Shown piece after piece: positions 30,784-39,178 of a DNA stretch of 64,000 nucleotides (positions within the stretch are counted from its first letter, which is position 1; each line of letters starts with the position of its first letter). Both the position numbers and the translations under genes were made by a program. The DNA is from an uncultured Carboxylicivirga sp. (GTDB lineage: Bacteria; Bacteroidota; Bacteroidia; Bacteroidales; Marinilabiliaceae): assembly GCA_947491945.1 (NCBI GenBank), contig CANLLN010000009.1, positions 1-64,000 of the forward strand. Direction: 5' to 3'. The notes beneath the pieces are model-generated. The model saw only the letters and a program-made list of their open reading frames with translations, was not told where the DNA came from and did not search any database.

Positions 30784-32079
30784 GTGATGAGTGAAGTTCG
30801 TTTTTTCAAAGCCTTAAGTTATGTTCTTTGGTTTATTTTGTTTAGTGGGGTTCATGTCATTGCGCAGGAACCCACTAAGATTATTGCCAGTGGTGACGCA
30901 TGGATGTATTACGATGGTGAACTGCCGCCTCCTAGCGGTTGGGAAAAGGGGGGTGTAGCCACCGAGGGTTGGAAACAAGGCAATACCTGTATTGGATACG
31001 GCGATAAGGTAGTTAATACGGTTATAAGCTATGGGAATAATCCCGGGAAAAAGCATATGGCTGCTTATTTTTGCAAAAGCTTCATGCTTGATGATCCTTA
31101 TGCTTATCTTTTTTATCAAGTCAATATCATTAAAGATGATGGCATTGTCTTGTATCTCAATGGCCGTGAGATTTATCGTAATAACATGCCGGAGGGAAAG
31201 GTCACGCATCATACGCGGGCAGCCAGCCTTATTGTGAATAATCCCATGGAAGCATATCGGCATCAGGTGGTACTTGCTCCTGCTGATCTCAATGCGGGTC
31301 TAAATACTTTAGCAGCATCGGTTCATCAGGGCAAAAAAACATCGGAAGATCTTATTTTTAATCTCGAATTAATAGGCGATAACAATGCTGCCATGTTGCC
31401 TTTGTTGAATAAGGAACGCACTATTAAAGAATTGAAGCTGGATATGCAGCTACAGGATTTAGCACATCAGCATACTGTAGAGAATCAAGCAATGCAATTA
31501 GCTATTATTCAACAGAAAAATGAGAATCTGACCCATTACCTGTATCTTTTTGTGGCACTGTTTTTAGTAGTTTTACTGCTGGGTATCTATTTTTTTCGAC
31601 AGATTCAGGATATGCGGGCTTTGACGCAGGGTAAGGAGGCCATAATCAAGGATAAAGATGCAGAGATGATGAATGCATCGCTGCATGCCCTCAATGGCCG
31701 GTATTTTCTGAAAGGAATAAAGAAGCAGTTGGAGGATTGTGAGGAGCTGGAGGGAGGTGCTTATACTAAAAAAATCTTACGAAAGGTAATACGCGATATT
31801 GACTATAATGATAATGTAGGTGAGGATTGAGAGAAGCTGCAAAGACATTTTAATGTGGTGCATGCCGGCTACCTGGAGAAGTTGAAATATCTGCATCCTA
31901 ATCTGAGTGATATTGAATTAAAGCATTGTATCTTTATTAAACTGCACATGGAAGCTAAGGAGGTGGCTTCACTCTTAAACGTTGAACCCCGCTCGGTGGC
32001 TACCTCCAAGTATCGTATTAAAAAGAAGCTACAACTCACTGAAGCACATGATTTGAAGGATTATTTACTTTCTGTTTGA
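30784..32079 (+). pseudogene. Membrane-anchored LuxR-type regulator interrupted by an in-frame TGA
   Basis: The first part (30784-31830) encodes 348 residues: a signal peptide, a periplasmic beta-sandwich with 'LFYQVNIIKDDGIVLYLNGREIYR', a coiled stretch, a membrane segment (about 250-270) and a cytoplasmic linker ending '...NVGED'. A TGA stop (31828-31830) follows. The same frame then continues without a shift to 32079 and encodes 'EKLQRHFNVVHAGYLEKL' and a LuxR-like helix-turn-helix ('MEAKEVASLLNVEPRSVATSK'). In the family this junction normally reads D-W-E-x-F/L, so TGA stands exactly where TGG is expected. Without read-through the membrane sensor loses its DNA-binding domain. A recent nonsense mutation, a sequencing error or UGA read-through could each explain it. 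Part two could be made alone only from the GTG at 31855. Confidence 0.85.
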
Positions 32080-32168
32080 GGGTAAATGATTTCGTGTCGG
32101 TACCAGTCTGTAGGCTGATTTTGAACTAGTAGTAGGTTCTGCAAGTTGCATTTTAATTACGTATTTAG

Positions 32169-32240
32169 GGAATGGTTCTTTATAAGCATCTTACAATAGA
32201 GAACCGATCCCTGGAACAACTTGAAAGCTCTACCGGTTGT
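32169..32240 (+). repeat. Dispersed palindromic repeat, copy A (palindrome plus tail)
   Basis: A 42-bp imperfect palindrome with arms GGAATGGTTCT (32169-32179) and AGAACCGATCC (32200-32210), followed by a tail ending near 'GAAAGCTCTACCGG'. The palindrome matches copy B (59235-59276) at 37 of 42 positions. The tail aligns with copies C and D, matching D at 23 of 32 positions. It lies 90 bp after the interrupted regulator. Confidence 0.75.
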
Positions 32241-32329
32241 ATATTTTGCCATTTCGTTTTTTGTTTATTGGCAGTGTTTCCTCTTGACTTACTTTTGCTT
32301 GTTAGATATATTATGGCAGCAAGGAGCTT

Positions 32330-32357
32330 CAAACAACTGATTTTTATCAGTTGTTTG
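32330..32357. repeat. Perfect 12-bp hairpin
   Basis: CAAACAACTGAT and ATCAGTTGTTTG surround a TTTT loop. There is no T run after it, so it is not a standard intrinsic terminator. Its role is unknown. Confidence 0.6.
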
Positions 32358-32638
32358 ACCTGCCTGGTTAGTATTTTATGCGATCCGATCAGTCCATTTT
32401 GATTTTTAGACTTGAATGCTAATAAATAGGTTAACACTCTAAAAAACAATGTAATACAGAATACTGCATAGAAAAAATATTTATAAAAAGGTGCTGTATA
32501 ACATGTAATAAAGAAAAAAATCTTGATTTTTAACTTTTTTAACATTTAAAAGGTCAACATCTCACTTGTAGTATCTATTTTTGATGGCATAAAGAACAAT
32601 TAAAGAATTTTTGGTGTAATTGTAAACTATCTGTATTT

Positions 32639-34195
32639 ATGAAAGTATCTGAAAAGATTGAGCTACTTAAAAAAAGGCGTGAAGAAGTCCGTAAAATGGG
32701 CGGCGATGCACGTGTAGCAAAACAGCATGAGAAAGGCAAGCTGTCGGCTCGCGAGCGTTTGGATCACCTTTTTGATGAAGGTAGCTTTAGAGAGGTAGAC
32801 ATGTTTGTTGAGCACCGCTCGGTTAACTTTGGTTTGGAGAAAGTGGAAGTGCCTTCAGACGGTGTTATCGTGGGTCATGGTTTGGTCAACGGTCGTCCTG
32901 TTTTTGCCTATTCACAGGATTTTACCTCGCGGGGTGGCTCATTGGGGGAAATGCACGCCGCAAAAATCTGTAAGATTATGGATCTGGCCGTTAAAGCCGG
33001 AGCGCCCGTTGTTGGCTTAAACGATTCGGGTGGTGCACGTGTTGAAGAAGGCGTGGATGCCCTGAAGGGATATGGTGAGATTTTTATGCGTAACTCACGT
33101 GCCTCGGGTGTGATTCCTCAAATTTCCGCCATTATGGGTCCTTGTGCCGGTGGTGCCGTTTATTCACCTGCCATGACGGATTTCATCTTTATGGTGAAGA
33201 AGCAAAGCCACATGTTTATTACCGGTCCTAACGTAATTAAGACTGTTACCGGTGAGGAAACGACTCTGGAAGAACTGGGAGGTGCCATGGTACATAACAG
33301 CAAGAGTGGTAATGCACATTTTGCCTGCGATAACGACGAAGATACGATTGAAGCCATAAAAGAACTGCTTGAGTTCTTACCCAATAATAACCTCGAAGAG
33401 GCGCCTCAAGTGCCAATGGGCGACGATCCGGCGCGTCAGTGCGAGGAACTGGATACAATTATACCTGATGATGCCAAAACACCTTACGACATGGTTACCA
33501 TCATTGAGTCGGTACTCGATAATGGTGAATTTATGCAGGTGCATGAGCACTATGCTGAAAATGCAATTGTAGGTTTTGGTCATCTTAACAACCGTTCTGT
33601 TGGTATCATCGCCAACCAGCCAATGATCCAGGCCGGTTGTCTCGATATCGATGCTTCGGATAAGATTTCACGCTTTGTGCGTACCTGTGATGCTTACAAT
33701 ATCCCAATGATTACCTTCGTTGACGTGCCAGGATACTTACCGGGCGTACAGCAGGAGTGGGATGGTATTATTCGTCATGGTGCTAAATTACTATGGTCGT
33801 ATGCTGAGGCTACCGTACCTAAGTTTACCGTAGTAACCCGTAAGGATTACGGAGGTGCTTACCTGGCTATGTGTTCTAAGCCATTGGGTGCCGACATGGT
33901 ATTTGCATGGCCATCGGCCGAGATTGCTGTGATGGGTGCGAAAGGTGCCGTTGAGGTTATATCAACCTACCGCAAGCAGATTGCAGAAGCCGAGGATCGT
34001 CAGGCAATGACGGATGCAAAGATTAAAGAGTACGAAGATGCCTTTAACGTGCCTTACCTGGCCGCTAAGCGTGGTTATATAGATGATGTTATTCTGCCAA
34101 GCGAAACACGGCAGCGCCTAATCGATGCCTTGGATGTAATGTCCACTAAAACTGAAGTGTTGCCTCCGAAGAAGCACGGTAACATTCCATTGTAA
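32639..34195 (+). CDS. mmdA: Acyl-CoA carboxyltransferase, MmdA/PccB/12S type
   Basis: This 518-residue cytoplasmic protein consists of two crotonase-like carboxyltransferase domains. It moves CO2 between biotin and propionyl-CoA/methylmalonyl-CoA. The N-terminal half has 'ARERLDHLFDEGSF' and 'SRGGSLGEMHAAKICKIMD' with 'GLNDSGGARVEEGVDAL', the second half 'PGYLPGVQQEWDGIIRHGAK', all typical of the MmdA/PccB/transcarboxylase-12S group. Downstream are a 61-residue protein and a 5S-like carboxyltransferase fused to a biotin carrier. There is no biotin carboxylase and no membrane beta-subunit in the cluster, which suits a transcarboxylase for propionate formation or succinate metabolism better than an ATP-driven carboxylase. 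The rest of a decarboxylase pump could be encoded elsewhere. Confidence 0.9.
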   Translation: MKVSEKIELLKKRREEVRKMGGDARVAKQHEKGKLSARERLDHLFDEGSFREVDMFVEHRSVNFGLEKVEVPSDGVIVGHGLVNGRPVFAYSQDFTSRGGSLGEMHAAKICKIMDLAVKAGAPVVGLNDSGGARVEEGVDALKGYGEIFMRNSRASGVIPQISAIMGPCAGGAVYSPAMTDFIFMVKKQSHMFITGPNVIKTVTGEETTLEELGGAMVHNSKSGNAHFACDNDEDTIEAIKELLEFLPNNNLEEAPQVPMGDDPARQCEELDTIIPDDAKTPYDMVTIIESVLDNGEFMQVHEHYAENAIVGFGHLNNRSVGIIANQPMIQAGCLDIDASDKISRFVRTCDAYNIPMITFVDVPGYLPGVQQEWDGIIRHGAKLLWSYAEATVPKFTVVTRKDYGGAYLAMCSKPLGADMVFAWPSAEIAVMGAKGAVEVISTYRKQIAEAEDRQAMTDAKIKEYEDAFNVPYLAAKRGYIDDVILPSETRQRLIDALDVMSTKTEVLPPKKHGNIPL

Positions 34196-34206
34196 AAGAA
34201 AGTACG

Positions 34207-34392
34207 ATGACAGCAAGAGAAAAAAGAAGAAGAGCGGCAATGATCGCAGTAGCTTATTACCTGGAGCAGGAAGCAGCCAAGAACAATGAAGTGAAAGCTG
34301 TTAACTCATGGACCACCGCCGGTAAGGAAGTGATTATGAGCAACCGTGCACTGGTACAACGTCGTGGTCGTTTATTACGTTCTCGCGCTTAA
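34207..34392 (+). CDS. Small subunit-like protein of the carboxyltransferase operon
   Basis: This 61-residue basic protein lies 11 bp after the 12S-type subunit and 88 bp before the 5S-type subunit. It starts with a helix ('MIAVAYYLEQEAA') and ends with 'SWTTAGKEVIMSNRALVQRRGR'. The short helix followed by W...G...M..R resembles the very small epsilon/delta-type subunits that stabilise methylmalonyl-CoA decarboxylases and acyl-CoA carboxylases. That likeness and its position are the only evidence of function. It has no membrane segment, so it is not an OadG/MmdD-type anchor. Confidence 0.6.
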   Translation: MTAREKRRRAAMIAVAYYLEQEAAKNNEVKAVNSWTTAGKEVIMSNRALVQRRGRLLRSRA

Positions 34393-34412
34393 GGTAAGTA
34401 AAGTAGTTTAAC

Positions 34413-34468
34413 AGGCAGAAGGCAGAAGTGAGTGTTAAAAGCACTGAGCACTTTGCACTAAGCACTTA
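34413..34468 (+). repeat. Heptanucleotide repeat tract within the operon
   Basis: Eight 7-bp units in register: AGGCAGA twice, two diverged units, then GCACTGA, GCACTTT, GCACTAA and GCACTTA. It fills most of the gap between the small subunit and the 5S-type gene. Confidence 0.7.
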
Positions 34469-34480
34469 AAAAGAAAAAAG

Positions 34481-36385
34481 ATGAATTACGATAAACACGG
34501 AGTCTTAGAGATGGCTCCACTTGAGTTTGGCCCTGATCGTCCAAAGGCAGCCAACCCAATTAAAATAAATGACGTAAGTTTACGTGACGGACACCAGTCT
34601 TTATTTGCAACACGCGGTCGTACCGAAGATATGTTGCCGGTGGCCGAAATGATTGATAACGCCGGTTATAACGCTGTTGAAACATGGGGAGGTGCTACCT
34701 TCGATACCATGCACCGTTTTTTGGCCGAAGATCCATGGGAGCGTTTGCGCACCTTGAAAAAGTACATGCCTAAGACACCTTTTTCAATGTTATTGAGAGG
34801 TCAGAACGTTGTGGGATACCGTAACTATGCCGATGATGTAGTACAGGCTTTTGTGCAGCGCGCCATCGATAATGGTATGGACATATTCCGTTGCTTCGAT
34901 GCCTTGAATGACTACCGCAATTTCGAAACTGCCGCCAAGGTAATTAAAGACAATGGCAAGCATTTTCAGGGCGTGGTATGTTACACATTGAATCAGCCTC
35001 GTTTAGGTGGCGATGTGTACAACATGGAGTATTACATCAATAAGGTGAAAGAACTGGAAGCGTTTGGTGTGGATTCGATCTGTATCAAGGATATGGCCGG
35101 TTTGATTGCGCCTTATGATATTTATAACCTGGTACGTGAGATCAAGAAAATTACCGATACACCGATTAACCTGCATACGCACTTTACCTCAGGTATGGGC
35201 GACCTGGCTATTTTTAAAGCCATTGAAGCCGGTGTGGATATCGTAGATACTTGTATCGGGCCATACGCCTATCGTACATCACACGCTGCTGTGGAGCCTA
35301 TCATCATGTCTTTGTTAGGTACCAACCGCGATTCGGGCATGGACATCAATAAGATCACTGCTATCTCTGACGAGATGGAGAAATATATACCGAAGTACAA
35401 GCATTTGGATAACAATCCAAAGTATGCTACTACAGACATCAACGTGTTGCTTCACCAAACACCGGGTGGTATGCTATCGAACTTGGTGAACCAGCTGAAA
35501 GCTATGGATGCGCTGGACAAGCTACCAGAGGTATTCCGTCTGTTGCCAAAAGTTCGTAAGGATTTGGGTAACATTCCTTTGGTGACTCCAACTTCTCAAA
35601 TTGTGGGCGTACAAACAGTAAATAATGTATTGTTTGACTCATACGAAGGTGAGTACGCACAGATTACCAAAGAGGTAAAAGACCTTTGCTATGGTTTGTA
35701 TGGTAAAACTACCGATCCGATCAATCCTGAAGTACAGAAGAAAGCGCTGAAAGATTACCCACGTGGTGAGCAGCCTATTACAGACCGTCCCGGTTCAATC
35801 CTGGAGCCTGAGTTAGACGCTGTTAAGCAAGAGTTTTCAGGTCTTGCACAGGATATTGACGATGAGGTATTGTGCGCTCTGTATCCTGTTACCGGTAAAC
35901 GCTTCCTGAAATGGAAATATGGTAAGGAAGAGGTGCCTGCTGAATTTAAGGCCAAGACCATGGAGCAGGTAGAGAAAGAAGAAGAGTTGGTACGTCGTGC
36001 CTTGTCGGGTGAGTTAACTTCGAAAGGTAATGGTGGTGCTACCCGTGAGCTGGAAGTGAAAGTAGATGGTGAAGTATTCACTGTTGAAATTAACGATCCT
36101 AATGCTACAGCTGCCGGTCCTCGTGTGCGTCGTGCTAAGTCAGGCAACAAAGAGGTAGAAGCTACTGGTAGTCTGGTGGCCCCGATACCGGGTATGGTTG
36201 TTGAGTTCAAGGTGAAAGTTGGCGATGCCGTTAAAGCGGGTGATACCGTGGTAGTGCTTGAGGCCATGAAGATGATGAATAACCTGGATGCTGCCGTTGA
36301 CGGTGTTGTGAAGGAAATCAAATTTGATTCTGGTGATTCAGTTGCAAAAGGTGATGTTCTGATGGTAATCGAACCTAACGAGTAG
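34481..36385 (+). CDS. 5S-type carboxyltransferase fused to biotin carrier (OadA/transcarboxylase-like)
   Basis: This 634-residue protein catalyses carboxyl transfer between pyruvate/oxaloacetate and biotin. The N-terminal HMGL-like barrel shows 'INDVSLRDGHQSLFATR', 'FRCFDALND', 'ICIKDMAGLIAPYD' with the Lys that is carbamylated in the family, and 'NLHTHFTSGMG' with metal-binding His residues. A conserved carboxylase domain follows, then a Pro/Ala-poor linker and a biotinyl domain (about 560-634) with the biotin Lys597 in 'EAMKM'. It combines in one chain what are the 5S and 1.3S subunits in Propionibacterium transcarboxylase. With the 12S-type protein it could make propionyl-CoA plus oxaloacetate from methylmalonyl-CoA plus pyruvate. 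An alternative is the alpha subunit of a sodium-pumping oxaloacetate decarboxylase whose beta subunit lies elsewhere. Confidence 0.9.
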   Translation: MNYDKHGVLEMAPLEFGPDRPKAANPIKINDVSLRDGHQSLFATRGRTEDMLPVAEMIDNAGYNAVETWGGATFDTMHRFLAEDPWERLRTLKKYMPKTPFSMLLRGQNVVGYRNYADDVVQAFVQRAIDNGMDIFRCFDALNDYRNFETAAKVIKDNGKHFQGVVCYTLNQPRLGGDVYNMEYYINKVKELEAFGVDSICIKDMAGLIAPYDIYNLVREIKKITDTPINLHTHFTSGMGDLAIFKAIEAGVDIVDTCIGPYAYRTSHAAVEPIIMSLLGTNRDSGMDINKITAISDEMEKYIPKYKHLDNNPKYATTDINVLLHQTPGGMLSNLVNQLKAMDALDKLPEVFRLLPKVRKDLGNIPLVTPTSQIVGVQTVNNVLFDSYEGEYAQITKEVKDLCYGLYGKTTDPINPEVQKKALKDYPRGEQPITDRPGSILEPELDAVKQEFSGLAQDIDDEVLCALYPVTGKRFLKWKYGKEEVPAEFKAKTMEQVEKEEELVRRALSGELTSKGNGGATRELEVKVDGEVFTVEINDPNATAAGPRVRRAKSGNKEVEATGSLVAPIPGMVVEFKVKVGDAVKAGDTVVVLEAMKMMNNLDAAVDGVVKEIKFDSGDSVAKGDVLMVIEPNE

Positions 36386-36420
36386 TAACTTAATCAAATA
36401 CAATATACTCCAAAAATTAA

Positions 36421-36448
36421 GGCAGGCCTTCGGGTCTGTCTTTTTTTT
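36421..36448 (+). terminator. Rho-independent terminator of the carboxyltransferase operon
   Basis: An 8-bp stem with two G-U pairs (36421-36428 with 36433-36440), a TTCG tetraloop and a T8 run, 36 bp after the stop codon. Confidence 0.9.
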
Positions 36449-36490
36449 GCCTTGGCCAGAAATGCTTCTGATGGGCAGTTGTTTTTCCAA

Positions 36491-36509
36491 ACAAAGCGGC
36501 TTGCTTTGT
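36491..36509. promoter_or_regulatory. Candidate operator before the metal-efflux genes
   Basis: Perfect inverted repeat ACAAAGC-N5-GCTTTGT, 17 bp before the CDF start. Its place just ahead of the first metal-efflux gene suits a metal-responsive repressor, but there is only one copy and no known consensus to compare. Confidence 0.35.
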
Positions 36510-36525
36510 GTTTAACTGGATAGAT

Positions 36526-37176
36526 ATGGACACACATCAATACGAAAAGAAAACACTTTGGGTAGTAGTCCTCACCACGCTTACTATGTTTGTGGAAATA
36601 TTCTTTGGTATCACTACCCAATCGATGGCTTTGCTGGCAGATGGTATCCACATGGGATCGCATGTTTTAGCTATTGGACTAAGTTGGTTGGCTTATGTTT
36701 TTGTACGGCGTCTATCGGCTAAGCGCCATTACCGGGGGAGTACTGAAAAAATTCTATCACTGTCGGGTTACAGTAGTGGTTTGATCCTGCTTTTATTTGC
36801 CTTTCTCATTCTTGTCGAGGCGGCTCAACGCCTGATGAATCCGGCAGATATCGTTTATAAGGAGGCTATTCTGGTGGCGGTTATCGGATTGATTGTTAAT
36901 GTGGTCAGTGCCTTCATTTTGCATCATGATGAGGAGAAGTCAGACCATAACATCAGAGCGGCTTATTTGCATGTGTTGGCCGATGCCCTAACGAGTTTGT
37001 CTGCTATTGCCGGCCTTTTTGTGGCCATGGTGTGGAATATCCCCTTTATCGATCCGATCGTGGCCATTATCAGTGCCTTTGTTATTGTTAAATGGTCGGT
37101 GGGGCTTTTAAAGGATTCAGGAGCTGCTTTATTGGATGTGGATAAGCCAAAGGGCAAGGAGCATCATTCACATTAA
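36526..37176 (+). CDS. CDF-family metal exporter, DmeF-like, lacking the C-terminal domain
   Basis: This 216-residue inner-membrane protein with six membrane segments exports divalent metal ions in exchange for protons. The metal site shows as 'LLADGIHMGSH' in segment 2 and 'HVLADALTS' in segment 5. The second acidic residue of the usual D-x2-H-x3-D pattern is His here, as in DmeF-type cobalt/nickel exporters. The protein ends soon after segment 6 with 'KGKEHHSH', so the cytoplasmic metal-binding domain of about 80 residues is missing; the reading frame is intact, so this seems natural. I chose the ATG at 36526 over the GTG at 36508 because the latter overlaps the dyad upstream. Next comes an HMA-AraC regulator and another metal permease. 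Confidence 0.85.
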   Translation: MDTHQYEKKTLWVVVLTTLTMFVEIFFGITTQSMALLADGIHMGSHVLAIGLSWLAYVFVRRLSAKRHYRGSTEKILSLSGYSSGLILLLFAFLILVEAAQRLMNPADIVYKEAILVAVIGLIVNVVSAFILHHDEEKSDHNIRAAYLHVLADALTSLSAIAGLFVAMVWNIPFIDPIVAIISAFVIVKWSVGLLKDSGAALLDVDKPKGKEHHSH

Positions 37177-37192
37177 ATGAATCGTTTTAAGC

Positions 37193-37768
37193 ATGAATAC
37201 ACGAACTTTGTATATTAAAAACATGGTGTGTCAGCGCTGTGTGAAGGTGGTGGGCGATGAGTTGAGTCGCCTGCAACTGAATGTGGATCGTATTTCCTTG
37301 GGGGAGGTAAGGCTGTCTGCCGTGCCTACGCCCGAACAGAGGGAGGTGATCCGCAAGGTGCTGTACAGTCAGGGTTTCGAACTTATTGACGATAAAAAAA
37401 GCAGACTTATCGCCCGTATAAAAACCCTAATAATAGAGCAGATACACCACGGAGAAGATCTGAATGAGGAGGGGCTTACCACCTCTGCTTATTTGTCGGC
37501 TGAGTTGGGGCATGATTATGCGTATCTCAGCAAGTTGTTTTCGGCGGTGGAAGGTATCACTATTGAGAAATATGTGATTCATCAGAAGATTGAGAAAGCA
37601 AAAGAGTTGCTTGCCTATGGTGAGTTGACTATTAAAGAGATAGCCTGGAAGCTTGGTTATAGCAGCACGCAGCATTTGTCCAATCAGTTTAAACGGGTTA
37701 CAGGCTTGACCCCGACGCACTTTAAGCGGTTGAAGAGTCCTTTGCGCAAGCCTTTGGACAAGGTGTAG
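37193..37768 (+). CDS. AraC-family regulator with N-terminal HMA-like metal-binding domain
   Basis: This 191-residue protein joins a ferredoxin-like heavy-metal-associated domain (about 1-65) to an AraC-type helix-turn-helix (about 95-188: 'LTIKEIAWKLGYSS', 'LSNQFKRVTGLTPTHF'). The metal-binding pair is Cys13 and Cys16 in 'KNMVCQRCVKVV'. It probably senses a soft metal such as Cu(I), Zn or Cd directly and switches the efflux genes on both sides: the CDF ends 16 bp upstream and the SO_0444-type permease starts 112 bp downstream. Regulators of this build are widespread in Bacteroidota but poorly studied. No sensor kinase is needed in this model. Confidence 0.85.
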   Translation: MNTRTLYIKNMVCQRCVKVVGDELSRLQLNVDRISLGEVRLSAVPTPEQREVIRKVLYSQGFELIDDKKSRLIARIKTLIIEQIHHGEDLNEEGLTTSAYLSAELGHDYAYLSKLFSAVEGITIEKYVIHQKIEKAKELLAYGELTIKEIAWKLGYSSTQHLSNQFKRVTGLTPTHFKRLKSPLRKPLDKV

Positions 37769-37791
37769 GTAAAAAGGTGTACGCTTTTACC
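37768..37791. promoter_or_regulatory. Inverted repeat before the permease gene
   Basis: GGTAAAA/TTTTACC with a 10-nt loop, beginning at the last base of the regulator stop codon. It could be an operator for the permease promoter or a weak terminator. Confidence 0.35.
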
Positions 37792-37880
37792 ATAATGATG
37801 TAACATTCATAGGCAGCTATTGACTTACTTTGTATTTAAGTGCTAAAATATGAATAAGCAAAGTATAGAATTGTTATAAT

Positions 37881-39170
37881 ATGGATTTTCAAACATTTAT
37901 AGTTTCTTTTTTCAAAGATTTTGTGAGCATCTTAAGTGAGATGTCGCCTTACCTTTTATTGGGTTTCTTTTTTGCCGGCTTGTTGCATGCTTTTATTCCC
38001 AAGCATCGTATTGAAAAATACTTCAATGGCAGTCCTTTCAAGTCATCGGCCCTGGCCGCCTTGTTTGGCATTCCCTTGCCACTATGTTCCTGTGGAGTGA
38101 TACCTACCGGTGCTGCCTTCTATAAAAACGGAGCCTCAAAGGGCGGAACAGTTTCCTTCCTCATATCAACTCCACAAACGGGTGTTGATTCTATGCTGGC
38201 CACCTTTTCGTTAATGGGCTTGCCCTTCGCTATTGTTCGCCCGTTGGCCGCTTTAATCACCGGCATAACAGGCGGTATGATAACAAGCCGCATTACGCGC
38301 AATGAACCCAATGAAGCAAAGCCTCATGGAGATGCGCAGAATAATAAAACGCTTTTGGAGAAAATTAAATCAGTCTTTCAATATGGTTTTGTGGCTTTTA
38401 TACAGGATATCTCCAAATGGTTGATTATTGGACTTGTGCTCGCCGCCCTAATTTCTGCCTTGATACCGGATAATTTTTTTGAGCTTTTAAACCTATCGCC
38501 CTTTTTGCAAATGTTGCTTATTCTCGCGGTGTCGATTCCGCTTTATATTTGTGCTACAGGATCTATTCCCTTGGCGGCTGTTCTTATTCTCAAGGGCATT
38601 AGTCCCGGTGCGGCCTTTGTGTTGCTCATGGCGGGGCCGGCCACCAATGCTGCTACCATTACCATGATCGGCAAGGTAATGGGCAAGAAGAGTCTTTTTG
38701 CTTATCTGGGAACCATCATCGCCGGCGCCTTAGCCTTTGGTATGCTCATCGATTATGCATTGCCTGCACAGTGGTTCACACAAATAGCTGATCCCCACCT
38801 GGGTCATCAGCATATTGGCGGACTTAGTTGGTGGCAAATTGCCTCAGGTATTGCCATGTTGTTACTGATTCTAAACGGCTATTATCAGAAATATAGGGCC
38901 GAAAAGGAGCAAGCTGCTCCGGCACCTGTTATTAATCAACAAACAGCCGCTCAGTTTACTTTCAGACCTGTTCAAACTAAAACACTAAGTGTAGAGGGCA
39001 TGACCTGTAATCACTGCAAAAATAGTGTTGAGACTAATCTTGAGAAGCTTGATTTTGTCGATCGTGTTAGTGTTAACTTGGGTGAAAAAACGGTGATGCT
39101 GGAAGGTGCTGAAATTGATATGGATAAGGTGAGGGATACCATTAATGGATTGGGATATACCTGTAAATAA
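37881..39170 (+). CDS. SO_0444-family Cu/Zn efflux permease with C-terminal HMA domain
   Basis: This 429-residue inner-membrane permease of the ArsP/DUF318 group has about eight to ten membrane segments. The conserved 'FGIPLPLCSCGVIPTGAAFY' contains the CxC pair thought to bind the transported metal, and a second repeat carries 'YICATGSIPLAAVLILKG'. A cytoplasmic linker leads to an HMA domain (367-429) with Cys376 and Cys379 in 'GMTCNHC'. Relatives export copper and zinc. The fused HMA domain could hand metal to the pore or gate it. Upstream HMA-AraC and CDF genes make this a compact metal-resistance cluster; a small Cys-ended membrane protein follows after 8 bp. Confidence 0.88.
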   Translation: MDFQTFIVSFFKDFVSILSEMSPYLLLGFFFAGLLHAFIPKHRIEKYFNGSPFKSSALAALFGIPLPLCSCGVIPTGAAFYKNGASKGGTVSFLISTPQTGVDSMLATFSLMGLPFAIVRPLAALITGITGGMITSRITRNEPNEAKPHGDAQNNKTLLEKIKSVFQYGFVAFIQDISKWLIIGLVLAALISALIPDNFFELLNLSPFLQMLLILAVSIPLYICATGSIPLAAVLILKGISPGAAFVLLMAGPATNAATITMIGKVMGKKSLFAYLGTIIAGALAFGMLIDYALPAQWFTQIADPHLGHQHIGGLSWWQIASGIAMLLLILNGYYQKYRAEKEQAAPAPVINQQTAAQFTFRPVQTKTLSVEGMTCNHCKNSVETNLEKLDFVDRVSVNLGEKTVMLEGAEIDMDKVRDTINGLGYTCK

Positions 39171-39178
39171 ATTGCGTT

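Larger units (their letters stand above)
32080..32638. other. 559-bp intergenic region with repeats
   Basis: No credible gene. It contains a full copy of the dispersed palindromic repeat (32169-32240), a separate 12-bp perfect hairpin (32330-32357) and a very AT-rich end. Before the carboxyltransferase gene, AATTTTTG (32606-32613) differs from TAnnTTTG at one base and TTTG lies 22 nt upstream (32580-32583); this is a weak promoter candidate. Confidence 0.6.

Noticed and set aside
31828-31830. UGA as a selenocysteine codon
   Set aside because: The family has Trp here, not Cys, no SECIS-like hairpin is evident just downstream, and helix-turn-helix regulators are not known selenoproteins.
31855-32079. 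Separate small LuxR-type regulator gene
   Set aside because: It is in frame with the upstream gene, lacks an ATG, and the residues before its GTG match the family junction, so it is the severed C-terminus.
32172-32402. A 76-codon open frame after the interrupted regulator
   Set aside because: It begins inside the dispersed repeat and crosses a perfect hairpin. The predicted protein is Cys/Leu-rich with no family features or fitting codon use.
35755-36321. A 188-codon frame opposite the biotin-carrier end of the 5S-type gene
   Set aside because: Ser/Thr-rich antisense shadow of a conserved biotin domain, with no independent signals.
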